This document shows positions 15,537 to 24,205 of a DNA stretch of 64,000 bases, piece by piece. Below the pieces are notes generated by a model. The model did no database searches, was not told where the DNA came from, and saw only the letters and a program-made list of their open reading frames with translations. This stretch comes from a virus. The translations under genes were made by a program, and so were the position numbers. The stretch is taken from the IMG/VR virus record IMGVR_UViG_3300023110_001422, positions 1 to 64,000 of that record. One strand, given 5' to 3'. Position 1 is the stretch's first letter; every line of letters begins with the position of its first letter.

Positions 15537-16095
15537 TAACGATACTAGAAGAATAGTAAAACTTTCTGAAGTAGATGTCTTTTCTGTAAAAGATTTTTGT
15601 GAAGAATGTAACAAATTAGGATTACAAAATAATAAGTCTTTAGAAAGAATGAAGTGGGATACTGCTACTTGGTTTGCGGCATTAGACGAAAGTAAAATTT
15701 ATTCTATTGCAGGATATCATAAATTAAACATAGACGAACACTCGTATCGTGTGTTATTCCGCGGTGCTCAACTCCCAGGATACAATCCTAATACTTTTAG
15801 TAAAGATGTATATGCTAGTGTTGTTCACTGGACTTACTTATTAGAAGCACAAATTAACGATATATTAAAACAAGACCCACAAGCAAAACTTTACATAAGC
15901 ACAAACATAGATAAAAATAACGATGCACCTAGCAGTCATAAACTTACTAGTATGATGACTCCGTTATTAATCAAACGTAAATTATTAAGTTTAGAATATG
16001 AAAATATAGACCTATACTTTACAAAACAAAACTTGTATAGGGTAAATGTTGAAGAATATTTTAAACAGCGTTCTGCTTATTTTGATAGTAAGTAA
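15508..16095 (+). CDS. Hypothetical protein, possibly GNAT-like acyltransferase
   Basis: The protein has 195 residues. The segment WFAALDESKIYSIAGYHKL followed by a YRVLFRGAQLPGY strand resembles the central sheet of GNAT-type acyltransferases, but no clear acetyl-CoA loop (Q/RxxGxG/A) is visible, so the assignment is tentative. It follows the minimal adenylating enzyme with a 29-base overlap. An acyl-activation plus acyl-transfer pair is an attractive inference only. Its 3' end overlaps the convergent halogenase gene by 35 bases. Confidence 0.5.
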   Translation: MEELGRTIFNNDTRRIVKLSEVDVFSVKDFCEECNKLGLQNNKSLERMKWDTATWFAALDESKIYSIAGYHKLNIDEHSYRVLFRGAQLPGYNPNTFSKDVYASVVHWTYLLEAQINDILKQDPQAKLYISTNIDKNNDAPSSHKLTSMMTPLLIKRKLLSLEYENIDLYFTKQNLYRVNVEEYFKQRSAYFDSK

Positions 16096-17287
16096 AGTTT
16101 TCGTAGTATAAGCCAAGTGTTGCCCAGATAGCATCAGGATACAAATTAGTGTATTTGTTTCCAGTCTTAGCATAGTGTTCCCATAAAGTTTTAGAAAAGT
16201 CTAGTTTAGAATAATGCTTCCAAAACTCTGTATCGTTACGTGAACTTAAACCGTAATGATGAAGAATATAATCACTGTTTTCTTTCCAGGTACGTTTAAC
16301 CATTTTGTTATATGCTCTAGCACCGTAACCTCTTTCAATGCAATTAGCAAGAGTAGTAATACCATGCTGTATCATAAACAATGCATTTGATTCTAACGGA
16401 TCAATAAATCCTTGACTCATGCCTATAGCAACTACGTTGTCTTGCCAAGCATTTTCTAACCACCCAGGTTGCCATTTAATTAGTCTCGGCTCTTTGTCTT
16501 GCCAGGGTGTTAGTTCTTTAGTATATTCTTTAAATTGTTCTAATGCTGTATCATCGTCAACATATTGATCTGCAAAACAGTATCCTGTACCTGTTCTACT
16601 TGTTAGTCCAATTTTAAATTGCCATCCGTAATCTCTAGCGATTGTTCTAGTATACGGAACCATTTCGTCAAGTTCAAACGGACAAACCCAAGCACTATTA
16701 ACTAGATGATGCTCAGATAAATCTGCAAGTGTTTTGTCTTTAACAAATTGTCTACGAAGTCCTGTACAATCAATATACAAGTCATAACCTTCTGGTAATG
16801 TATCTAGTGTTGCAATTTCGTGCTTTACACGTTTACAATTATCTTTAACAATACGCCCGGCTTCTTCTGCGTGTAAATGATATGCTACTGCTCTCCAAGC
16901 ATCGCGATCATATAGATCATTAATACTATGCTTATCTACTTTACCTTGTTCAAACTCTTTGTACCAAGTATTAAATGCATCATTATCGTTGTACCAAAAT
17001 GTAAATGCAAATTCTTCACCGTCTGGTTTATCCCAACCTTGTTTTATATTACCAAACTTATGTACAGCATCACACTTAGGCATCCATTCTTTTTCATCCA
17101 TTCCGAAACTTTCAAAGAATGATTTTATCATAGGCAATGTACTTTCACCTACTCCAATGATAGGAATATCACTGCTTTCGATTAGTGTAATTTCAATGTC
17201 TGGAAATTTATTTTCTAAGTATCCTGCGGTCCACCAACCAGTTGTTCCGCCTCCTATGATACATATTTTTTTATATTGTGTACTCAT
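16061..17287 (-). CDS. Flavin-dependent tryptophan-halogenase homologue
   Basis: The family (PrnA/RebH) chlorinates or brominates indoles using FADH2 supplied by a reductase. The FAD motif is IIGGGTTGWWTAGYL (residues 10-24), followed by GVGESTLP (45-52). The Lys that delivers hypohalous acid has a good candidate in K77 (DAVHKFGN). FIDPLESNAL contains E300-S301, matching the conserved Glu-Ser pair. The halogenase signature WxWxIP reads W223-Q-F-K-I-G, so two key positions differ. At 408 residues it is about 100 shorter than PrnA. It overlaps the next (-) gene start, placing it at the 3' end of an oxygenase-rich operon. The substrate need not be free tryptophan. No flavin reductase is visible here. 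Confidence 0.85.
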   Translation of the reverse strand: MSTQYKKICIIGGGTTGWWTAGYLENKFPDIEITLIESSDIPIIGVGESTLPMIKSFFESFGMDEKEWMPKCDAVHKFGNIKQGWDKPDGEEFAFTFWYNDNDAFNTWYKEFEQGKVDKHSINDLYDRDAWRAVAYHLHAEEAGRIVKDNCKRVKHEIATLDTLPEGYDLYIDCTGLRRQFVKDKTLADLSEHHLVNSAWVCPFELDEMVPYTRTIARDYGWQFKIGLTSRTGTGYCFADQYVDDDTALEQFKEYTKELTPWQDKEPRLIKWQPGWLENAWQDNVVAIGMSQGFIDPLESNALFMIQHGITTLANCIERGYGARAYNKMVKRTWKENSDYILHHYGLSSRNDTEFWKHYSKLDFSKTLWEHYAKTGNKYTNLYPDAIWATLGLYYENFTYYQNKQNAV

Positions 17288-17864
17288 TGTTAACCACTTT
17301 ATTCATATCTTCAATACGTAACTTTGTAATGAAATGTACACGAGTTGTTTCACCTTTATTAAATGTACCGTGTAATTTTTCTGTATTAATCAAGTATGCT
17401 TTACCTGGTTGCAAATTATATTCTTTACCTTCAAAATTAAACATAGATTCATTGTTTGCTGTTATTGGCATATGAATCTTGTAAAATTCTTCATTGTCAC
17501 TATGTAAATTTATCTTAGTTTCAGGCGGGTGAGCAGTAATAACGGTTTGTCTTACAAAAGGCAATGCCTTTAAAAACTTTTCTGCAAATCCAAATATTAA
17601 TTCTGTTGGAACATCAAACGTTCCTACAACATCATCACCTTTAGAAATATCGTATGGGGAACAGGGTTTCTTTGGATCTTTTAAATTACTTTGGATTGCC
17701 CAACCGTACACTTCACTAACATTATGATCTTTAGTGTCTGTATCAGCGTCAGGCGCCCACTTCAAGTAACTGAAATTTGATTGAACTGTATGATAGTAAT
17801 GTTCTAATTCTTCCAACGAAAACTTGAAGTTATCTAATTCAATGACTTCAAAGTTCTCAGGCAT
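17271..17864 (-). CDS. 2-oxoglutarate/Fe(II) oxygenase-like protein (Asp/Asn hydroxylase type)
   Basis: The double-stranded beta-helix iron site is visible: H121-S-D123 after PPETKIN, H165 in TEKLHGTFN, and R175 in TTRVHF as the 2-oxoglutarate ligand. At 197 residues it is a compact single-domain member of the aspartyl/asparaginyl beta-hydroxylase-like group, which hydroxylates side chains of proteins or peptides or free amino acids. It overlaps the halogenase by 17 bases and the propeller gene by one base. It shares the GKAYLIN...H...RVHF pattern with the oxygenases at 19132 and 20308, so the three are paralogues. Confidence 0.82.
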   Translation of the reverse strand: MPENFEVIELDNFKFSLEELEHYYHTVQSNFSYLKWAPDADTDTKDHNVSEVYGWAIQSNLKDPKKPCSPYDISKGDDVVGTFDVPTELIFGFAEKFLKALPFVRQTVITAHPPETKINLHSDNEEFYKIHMPITANNESMFNFEGKEYNLQPGKAYLINTEKLHGTFNKGETTRVHFITKLRIEDMNKVVNNEYTI

Positions 17865-19105
17865 TATTCCATTTCTAACTCAAATGCAATCTGCTTAGAT
17901 TCCTTGTTTTTCAGATCAACAAATAACATCTCTGACTTAAGAACATTGTCAACTAAATCAAATCTAAATGGAACTGTTACTGCTTTATTTGTTTCTTTAG
18001 AAGCAACACCTACATAAATGTTATTAGTTTTTAGATTGAAACTTTCTGTAACACCAGAATCGTTAACATCAAATACTGCACCTGGTGCAATGTTAGACAT
18101 TGATGGATGCTGTACTGAAGGCATTAACATAATGCTATCACCTACAACAGGCATAGACCCTAATGATCTATCTGTTCTAGTTCTTTTAATTTCTAGTGTA
18201 TCTAAATTTAGATCAATTAGTTCTTGACACTTTTCCCAAGAACTATGTGCAATTAATCTGTTGTCAACAATAACCCCATTCTTGAAACCAAGTTGTCCAA
18301 CTTCACTTTCTGAATCTTCAAGTACGTAAGGTACTGAAGTAATTTCATTGCCATCATAAATCCAAAAATGTAATTCTTTAGTTTCGCCCATTACTAATGG
18401 TAAGCCTACAATTTTATCGTTGCGACTAATAGCACCGTAGAATGCACCTTTAACTGGAGCAGTAACTAATTTAGTAGAGTAATCGTCTAATGAAAGAACT
18501 AACAATTGGTCTGTTGGATTACCGTATGGGAAAAATGCTACTTCGTTAGTCTTTTCAATATATGTACAATGTACAGATGCTGTTTCGTCAGCAACATCAC
18601 GTGCAATCATTTTTTCTGATTCTGTATCATAAATGATTACAACACCACTGTTTAATGGTGGGTAAATAATTTTTTTACCAACAACTACAGGTCTACCAAA
18701 GTTAAAGTGACCGCAGAATGTTTTAGGTGTTTCAACACCATGAATAGTAATTGCTTTATCTTGAATCATTTCAACTGTGTCAGTATCAAGGTCAACTTTA
18801 GCCATACGCACAATACTATCTACGTGTTTCTTTTGTGTACGCATTACATAAGCATACTTGCCTACTACAGCAACAGCACGATATCTGTCACCGTCTTCAC
18901 TTTGCTCACTAAAATCAATAAACTTTACAGTTTCGTTATCAGTGTTAATCTTTAAAAGACCGGCTTTAGCACCTGCATCTTTGTTGTAATCTCTATCGGT
19001 TTCGCCCTCAACTCTGACCTTACCGTTAGTAACTACTGACAAAAATGTGCCATTTCCAATGTAATAAGGGTCGTCAAGCACGTTTGTATAATAAACATTT
19101 GACAT
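17864..19105 (-). CDS. Beta-propeller-like protein, family member 1
   Basis: I chose the ATG at 19105 (MSNVYYTNVLDDPYY). The in-frame ATG 12 bases earlier would sit only about five bases from the expected transcript start, while GGAGAAA is well spaced for this one. The protein is all beta, with repeats of a strand-turn-strand pattern in which hydrophobic strands alternate with Pro-x-Gly turns (FFPYGNPTD, GLPLVMGET, IYPPLNSG). It resembles the two propeller-like proteins at 24628 and 25859. No catalytic residues are recognised. Phage propellers can be fibre or sugar-binding domains. It could be a scaffold for, or a substrate of, the neighbouring oxygenases. Confidence 0.65.
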   Translation of the reverse strand: MSNVYYTNVLDDPYYIGNGTFLSVVTNGKVRVEGETDRDYNKDAGAKAGLLKINTDNETVKFIDFSEQSEDGDRYRAVAVVGKYAYVMRTQKKHVDSIVRMAKVDLDTDTVEMIQDKAITIHGVETPKTFCGHFNFGRPVVVGKKIIYPPLNSGVVIIYDTESEKMIARDVADETASVHCTYIEKTNEVAFFPYGNPTDQLLVLSLDDYSTKLVTAPVKGAFYGAISRNDKIVGLPLVMGETKELHFWIYDGNEITSVPYVLEDSESEVGQLGFKNGVIVDNRLIAHSSWEKCQELIDLNLDTLEIKRTRTDRSLGSMPVVGDSIMLMPSVQHPSMSNIAPGAVFDVNDSGVTESFNLKTNNIYVGVASKETNKAVTVPFRFDLVDNVLKSEMLFVDLKNKESKQIAFELEME

Positions 19106-19128
19106 ATTTTTCTCCATACTCTATACTA

Positions 19129-19136
19129 TATTTATT
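19129..19136 (-). promoter_or_regulatory. T4-like late promoter octamer AATAAATA (minus strand)
   Basis: Seven of eight positions match TATAAATA. It lies 24 bases before the chosen ATG of the propeller gene, overlapping the last codons of the upstream oxygenase gene. It would drive the propeller, oxygenase and halogenase genes late in infection. Confidence 0.55.
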
Positions 19137-19872
19137 TAATATGCGTGGTAATCCCAGCGAAGGTGGTAACATATTCTGGGTCGATTCTAGTTAAAAAATG
19201 CACTCGTTCGGTGGTTCCGTTGTTAATTGTGCTATGATTTACTATAGGATTAATCATATATATTTTGCCTGGCTTCATTACATACTTACGCTCGTCGTTT
19301 TCACCAAAACAGAATAGTGCTTGATCATTTGAGTGCATTGGAATATGCAACTTCTTATATGATCCATCATGATGATTATGCACACGGGTGCCTGGTGGAT
19401 GCTTAATTGCTAGTAACTGTCTTAGTGCTGGTTCGCCCCACTCTTTAATCATCTTGTTTACTATACCAAATTTATATACACTCATAATTTTAGAATCAGC
19501 ATAAAACCCATCACCGTCGGCATCTAAATCGTATTTTTCTAATTCAGGATAATGTATAGGATTAACATGACGTTTTCCTGCACAAGGAATGTTACGTTCG
19601 GCAGGCCAAGATATTCCCCAACCGCTAACGTTGCCTTCGTAGTTTCCTACCCTATTTGTTTCAGTCCACATTTCAAAAATTTCTTTTTTAATGTATTCTT
19701 TTAATCCAAAGTGAAATTCTAAATGTGCTAGATCAGTTTTTAGTACATCATAATAATCTTCAAGCAACGAAATATCAATAGTTGCTTTAAACTCAATAAT
19801 ATCCCAGTCATAACTATTAAGAAATTCTGGTGTAAAATCTTCTGGGTTGTAATCTGTTATGTATCTGTCCAT
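19132..19872 (-). CDS. 2-oxoglutarate/Fe(II) oxygenase-like protein
   Basis: The iron site is H167-H-D169 (after GTRVHN), H213 (NPIVNHSTINN) and R223 (TTERVHFL) for 2-oxoglutarate. At 246 residues it has a longer N-terminal region than the neighbour at 17271, including a Trp-rich segment (SGWGISWPAERN) and a Cys/His loop before the catalytic sheet. It overlaps the phosphatase-like gene by 16 bases. It is a probable side-chain or small-molecule hydroxylase with unknown target. Confidence 0.82.
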   Translation of the reverse strand: MDRYITDYNPEDFTPEFLNSYDWDIIEFKATIDISLLEDYYDVLKTDLAHLEFHFGLKEYIKKEIFEMWTETNRVGNYEGNVSGWGISWPAERNIPCAGKRHVNPIHYPELEKYDLDADGDGFYADSKIMSVYKFGIVNKMIKEWGEPALRQLLAIKHPPGTRVHNHHDGSYKKLHIPMHSNDQALFCFGENDERKYVMKPGKIYMINPIVNHSTINNGTTERVHFLTRIDPEYVTTFAGITTHIK

Positions 19873-20324
19873 GTTGTCCTTAGCATTTCTTTTACATAGT
19901 AATAAGAATTAACTGCGCCTGGTGTAGGCTTTTGTTCATCAGTATTTAACAAAGTTTCTTTTATAAAGTCTGCAACTGCTTTACTTCTTACTTGTCCTTT
20001 TATACAATAAACATGAACATTAGCATCTTCAGGAATAGTTTTTATAAATTTTACTAATTCGTCTGCCTGGTATCCACGCATTGCTTTTGCTTCAAACCAC
20101 ATATCAAAGTCGCCGCCCCACTTTCGAGTGTCCTCGGGAACATCGTCAAACTTTAATGTTATAACGTTTGAATGTTGTCTTTTAAAATACGGATCACAAT
20201 GTGGGCCGCCTGACGGCTCAATACAAATAAAGAAATCTTTTTTATTATCAACAGTTGTGTCGTCTATGTCATTAAACTTTGCATAGGTAATAAAACTTTC
20301 TTTTGATCTATATTCTACTAACAT
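19857..20324 (-). CDS. Protein-tyrosine-phosphatase-like protein
   Basis: The C-terminal third carries VYCIKGQVRSKAVADF, a C107-x5-R113-S114 loop as in the Cys-based phosphatases. A conserved-looking NVITLKFDDVPEDT strand precedes it. At 155 residues it fits small dual-specificity or predicted cyanobacterial/phage phosphatases. A general-acid Asp could be in the DDVPED segment. It may remove phosphate from a protein or sugar intermediate. It overlaps oxygenase genes on both sides, so it is part of the modification operon. Confidence 0.6.
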   Translation of the reverse strand: MLVEYRSKESFITYAKFNDIDDTTVDNKKDFFICIEPSGGPHCDPYFKRQHSNVITLKFDDVPEDTRKWGGDFDMWFEAKAMRGYQADELVKFIKTIPEDANVHVYCIKGQVRSKAVADFIKETLLNTDEQKPTPGAVNSYYYVKEMLRTTWTDT

Positions 20325-20976
20325 CTTCAGTCCATACCTTTCCGTACAAGTGTATTCTGTTTGTACTACCTTTGTTTTCTACACTATGCGGAATAGTTGT
20401 GTTGACAAGATATGCCCAACCCGGTTCCATATGAAATTCTTCGCCTCCAATAATCCAATTACTATCTTCATTAGTATGAATTGGAATATGTACACGCAAT
20501 TTGTCAGGTTGATCTTGATGTGTAATTAATTTTGTTCCTGGGGTATGTATTGTTACCAACCACTTTTTACTTTTAAAAGGTAATTGCTTTACAAGTTCTA
20601 ATCCGTATCCTGTAAAACATTTACGAGGATTTAATTCATCATTATCGTTGTCACGATATTCCTCTTTAGCACATCCTTGTTCAAATGGTTTAGGTCCAGG
20701 TTCATCACTGTTCCAACAAAGTGTATAGTATGCCGCATCATCTGGCAAGTAATGTCCTGTCTTTGCTTCAGGATCTACAATAGGAAACTTCCATACGTGA
20801 TGATTTTCACCAATAACAAACTTCCAATCAGAATAATTTTCTTCAAGAGTTTTATACCACTCTTGTATTTTTTCTACATCTACTTCAAACAATTTTTTAA
20901 CTTTGAATCCTAAGTCTAAAGGTTCACAAGTTTCAATATATCGTTTGAAATCTTGGGTGTGTTGTTGCGTTTCCAT
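20308..20976 (-). CDS. 2-oxoglutarate/Fe(II) oxygenase-like protein
   Basis: The catalytic set is H153-Q-D155 (GTKLITHQDQPDKLRVH), H197 (TTIPHSVENKG) and R207 (TNRIHL). The N-terminal 120 residues form a separate helical and loop region rich in Trp and charged residues, perhaps for substrate recognition. At 222 residues it belongs to the same Asp/Asn-hydroxylase-like set as its neighbours. Its start overlaps the upstream 489-residue gene by 44 bases, unusually long for this genome. No later Met is available in the N-terminal 100 residues. Confidence 0.82.
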   Translation of the reverse strand: METQQHTQDFKRYIETCEPLDLGFKVKKLFEVDVEKIQEWYKTLEENYSDWKFVIGENHHVWKFPIVDPEAKTGHYLPDDAAYYTLCWNSDEPGPKPFEQGCAKEEYRDNDNDELNPRKCFTGYGLELVKQLPFKSKKWLVTIHTPGTKLITHQDQPDKLRVHIPIHTNEDSNWIIGGEEFHMEPGWAYLVNTTIPHSVENKGSTNRIHLYGKVWTEDVSRI

Positions 20977-22402
20977 TTCTTACACTTTCATATAGATCAA
21001 CTCCAATGTAATCATGACCGTATAACACTAGGTCATCAGGTATGAGTTGTCTAAATACTTTCCACTTTTCTTCTAATTGCTCTGGTTCAACGTTCCAATG
21101 TAACATTTCGCTGGACCATATATTTGTAGTCCACAATACTTTTGTACCATGTACATTATTTATTTGGTCAAATAATAGGTTTGGCTCGTTAACAATATCA
21201 ACAAGATGGAACTCGTGTTTTAGTTCTTTATAACGTGACCATAAACGCTGGAATGCTAAACTGCCACCGTGTTCTTTCATTTCTTGTTCCCAGAATTGCT
21301 TGTAGTTTCCTCTATATGTTGAACTAAAGTTATATTCTAAGTCGTGTTCTAATAACCATTTATCTAAATCATAGCCATCCCACGTTTCAAGTAAGTGCTT
21401 TTTATAGTTTAAACTTGCTTCACACCAATCAAAGTAATGTACAGTAGTGCCCCTATGGAATCCGTTGGCATTTAATATAGCAAGAGGCTTAAAGCCTGCG
21501 GCCGCAGTAAAGAAATGATCAATATACTTTCCGTTTGTACGCACACCTTCACCTGAAAGTGTTTCTGTGTTAAAAGCATATACCCTATCTTTTTCAATAT
21601 CTTCTTGATATGCTAGTTTTCTTATCCAAGCGGCTTGACTTTGATTAAGTCCTTCGTCTTTAGTTTTATCTACCCACGCTTCTGCAAGTTTATCCGACTC
21701 TATGTATGGATATAAAAATACTTTACAGTCACGCATATCATTATCTAAGTTGTCTATGGTAATGTTATTGCGTAATGCTAGATCAATCCAGTTACTTCCG
21801 TCTGCTGTTGTAGCATATTTTGACTCTCCGTTACCTGTTTTAATCCAGGCTGGCGTGTAATTGCTATGAATTGTTTCTTCACTTAGTTCATAATTTTGTA
21901 ATGTTGGCTTACGATCCCAGTATACACCTATTTCATCAAATGCTGGTTTGCCTAGTTCAACCCACTTAGCAATGTTAACAAACAAATACTGTCTATGTAG
22001 TCCTGGATAAGCACCTGTTGTAAGATAGTGTTGCTTTTTCTTATCCATAATATGCCCTATTACAAAAAACTGCGGATTCTTTTCAGCATATTCTACACTT
22101 TTCTGCACTAAACTTGGACCTCGATATAAAAGTAACCCTTGACAAGCAATCATAGCATAATCTTTTCCTTTTGCTAATGCTTCTTCAAGTATTGTTTCTA
22201 CTTTATTATGGAATCCTACATAATTACAGATACCCATCTTTAACATACGATTAATATAAAAGTATGTCATGTCAAATGTACGTTTTTGTAAAAATTTATT
22301 AGGTATATCTCTTGAAATATCTAAAATACCAATTGCAACTTTGTTATCAATGTTTAGATTCTCGTAGTATCTGTCTACTGTAATGCTATTCCAGTCTTTC
22401 AT
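20933..22402 (-). CDS. Large protein of unknown function in the modification cluster, 489 aa
   Basis: No family is recognised. The N-terminal 130 residues look like a Rossmann or nucleotide-sugar-type alpha/beta fold (KVAIGILDISRDIP, then YAMIACQGLLLYRG). The middle is Trp- and Lys-rich. The C-terminal half contains a HRGTTVHYFDWCEASLNY segment and a LVDIVNEPNLLFDQINN region. It could be a sugar- or small-molecule-processing enzyme. It lies between two oxygenases, one base from the upstream gene and overlapping the downstream one by 44 bases. Confidence 0.55.
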   Translation of the reverse strand: MKDWNSITVDRYYENLNIDNKVAIGILDISRDIPNKFLQKRTFDMTYFYINRMLKMGICNYVGFHNKVETILEEALAKGKDYAMIACQGLLLYRGPSLVQKSVEYAEKNPQFFVIGHIMDKKKQHYLTTGAYPGLHRQYLFVNIAKWVELGKPAFDEIGVYWDRKPTLQNYELSEETIHSNYTPAWIKTGNGESKYATTADGSNWIDLALRNNITIDNLDNDMRDCKVFLYPYIESDKLAEAWVDKTKDEGLNQSQAAWIRKLAYQEDIEKDRVYAFNTETLSGEGVRTNGKYIDHFFTAAAGFKPLAILNANGFHRGTTVHYFDWCEASLNYKKHLLETWDGYDLDKWLLEHDLEYNFSSTYRGNYKQFWEQEMKEHGGSLAFQRLWSRYKELKHEFHLVDIVNEPNLLFDQINNVHGTKVLWTTNIWSSEMLHWNVEPEQLEEKWKVFRQLIPDDLVLYGHDYIGVDLYESVRNGNATTHPRFQTIY

Positions 22403-22403
22403 G

Positions 22404-23102
22404 TTACCCTCTATTAGTATAGTAACTTTGTCTTAGCACGTAGAAAAAATCTCTAATACGTCTACCCAACTCATAATGTATAATCATATGAATGCGAGGC
22501 TTATCACTATTGTTCCAAACACTATGAACATTTGAAATATCCATTAAAAATGCACTACCATTATCTTCAAACGGTACAATGCCTTTGTCTTTAAAAATAA
22601 ACTTACAACCTTCTGGATTATTCAAACTAATATTACAAACACTTAAACGTTTTTCTGTATCTGGCCTATCTTGATGTGGTAAAATATATCCGCCGGGTTC
22701 GAGCAACATAAAACGTACACGGTTTAAGTATTCTGCAGGCCAAACATCTGTTAAAAACTTTTTAGTTACAGGACACTTATCTGCTACGTATGTCCAATTT
22801 AGTTCTTTAATAATTTCACTACGCTCACCGTAAGTGTCAAGACTTTGTGTATCATCATTAAGTCCGTGTATTGTTAAACTTTTCCAACCTTTACCATATG
22901 TATCTTCTCTATGCGAAAAAAACTTATCTGTAAGTGCTTCTGCTTCTTTATGCATTTCTTTCCATGGCTGGTTATCTAACGCACTTAGCCTAAAGCAAGG
23001 CCAACCACTTTCCATTATTACCCATTTAGGATCAAATTGTTCAGGGTATTGTACACTAATTGGGTCTTTATGTTGTTCAAAAAGTGTTTGAAGTTCAGTC
23101 AT
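22404..23102 (-). CDS. 2-oxoglutarate/Fe(II) oxygenase-like protein
   Basis: GGYILPHQDRPDTEKRLSVC contains H143 and D145, SNVHSVWNNSDKPRIHMIIH contains H193 and R203, completing the iron and 2-oxoglutarate site. At 232 residues it is clearly paralogous to the protein at 30175. Both share HREDxYGKGWxSLTxHG near residue 65 and a xRVRxMxxxPGGxIxPH lead-in, so they form a subgroup distinct from the three at 17-21 kb. It is the first gene of its (-) operon, with GAGGAAA before the ATG. The upstream 68-base gap is shared with a divergent radical SAM gene. Confidence 0.83.
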   Translation of the reverse strand: MTELQTLFEQHKDPISVQYPEQFDPKWVIMESGWPCFRLSALDNQPWKEMHKEAEALTDKFFSHREDTYGKGWKSLTIHGLNDDTQSLDTYGERSEIIKELNWTYVADKCPVTKKFLTDVWPAEYLNRVRFMLLEPGGYILPHQDRPDTEKRLSVCNISLNNPEGCKFIFKDKGIVPFEDNGSAFLMDISNVHSVWNNSDKPRIHMIIHYELGRRIRDFFYVLRQSYYTNRG

Positions 23103-23112
23103 GTTTCCTCAT

Positions 23113-23140
23113 TTGAATTAAAGTATCTGTTAAATATACT
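23113..23140 (+). promoter_or_regulatory. Possible sigma70-type promoter for the (+) radical SAM block
   Basis: TTGAAT (23113-23118) and TATACT (23135-23140) with a 16-base spacer lie in the 68-base divergent gap. TTAAATAT overlaps the -10 and might alternatively be a poor late element. The assignment is tentative because the gap is AT-rich. Confidence 0.35.
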
Positions 23141-23170
23141 TATCAGAACAGAAGGGTCTGTCAAAACAAT

Positions 23171-24205
23171 ATGAGATGCAAATATTTAGATAACCAAATT
23201 AATGTTGGAACTGACGGTCAGTATCGTCTTTGTTGTATGAGTTTAGAACCACCTAACAAGTATAACATCCGTACACATACTCCACAAGAATGGCACGACA
23301 GTGAATTCCATAGAGGCGTTAGAGAGCAAATGGAAAGAGATGAATGGCCAGATGCTTGTAAACGTTGTCAACATATGGAAGAACGAGGACTAGGAAGTCA
23401 GCGTCAAAAAACACGCAGGTATGGCCCTGGTCTTAGTCATTTAGATATTCGTGTAGGTAATAGTTGTAATTTAAAATGTATTAGTTGTTGGCATATGAGC
23501 AGTAGCAGTATTGCTGAAGAAGCCATTGCTATGAAAAAAGCAGGCATTGAACCATTACATGGTATTCTTGAAGTTCCTAATTTTAACTGGGGTACTGAAG
23601 AAGCATTTGATAAATTATTAGATTTGCCTTTACAAGAAGTGTATATGACAGGTGGCGAACCTATGATGGTAAAACACTTGCCTACTTTTTTAGAAAAACT
23701 TGATAGATCTGTAACAATTAGATTTAACACTAACTGCACTATTTGGAATCCTAAACTTGAAAAACTTTTAAGAGAATTTAAAATGGTTATTATGAGTTTT
23801 TCTTTAGATGCAACTGATAGACGTATTGATTATATTCGTCATGGCTCTAAATGGGAAGAAGTAGAACGTAACGCACTACGTTGGGCAGACTTTTGTAAAG
23901 TTGATATTAGTCCAACAATTAGTATTTTAAACGCATGGTTCTATGATGATATTAAAGAGTATGCAGACAAACAAGGTTGGAAAGTTTTTGAAAACTTATT
24001 AATGTTACCTGATTGGTTACATATTAAAAATGCTCCTGACGAACTTAAAAAGCAATTCCAAGGAGTTGACAAATGGTCTAATGATCCTGCTGATCCTGAA
24101 ATTATTGAACACTTTAAAAGATGTATAACAAGATTAGATAACTTTAGAAATATGCATATTAAAGATTATCTACTACCGGTGGCAAAAGCATATGGACTTG
24201 ATTAA
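23171..24205 (+). CDS. Radical SAM protein with N-terminal Cys-rich (twitch) domain
   Basis: The radical SAM cluster is C99-NLK-C103-IS-C106, with TGGEPMM about 70 residues later. The N-terminal 70 residues bring C3, C21-C22, C63 and C66 (CKYLDNQ...RLCC...ACKRC), the pattern of N-terminal twitch/SPASM-like radical SAM proteins that bind an extra cluster. At 344 residues it is a typical length for that group. The family includes peptide- and sugar-modifying enzymes, but this branch has no assigned reaction known to me. It leads a (+) operon with a mini-kinase, two propeller-like proteins and a second twitch radical SAM protein. Confidence 0.88.
   Translation: MRCKYLDNQINVGTDGQYRLCCMSLEPPNKYNIRTHTPQEWHDSEFHRGVREQMERDEWPDACKRCQHMEERGLGSQRQKTRRYGPGLSHLDIRVGNSCNLKCISCWHMSSSSIAEEAIAMKKAGIEPLHGILEVPNFNWGTEEAFDKLLDLPLQEVYMTGGEPMMVKHLPTFLEKLDRSVTIRFNTNCTIWNPKLEKLLREFKMVIMSFSLDATDRRIDYIRHGSKWEEVERNALRWADFCKVDISPTISILNAWFYDDIKEYADKQGWKVFENLLMLPDWLHIKNAPDELKKQFQGVDKWSNDPADPEIIEHFKRCITRLDNFRNMHIKDYLLPVAKAYGLD

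Noticed and set aside
21150-21170. AATAAATA-like octamer on the minus strand
   Set aside because: It lies deep inside a gene with no start codon downstream; treated as a chance match in AT-rich DNA.
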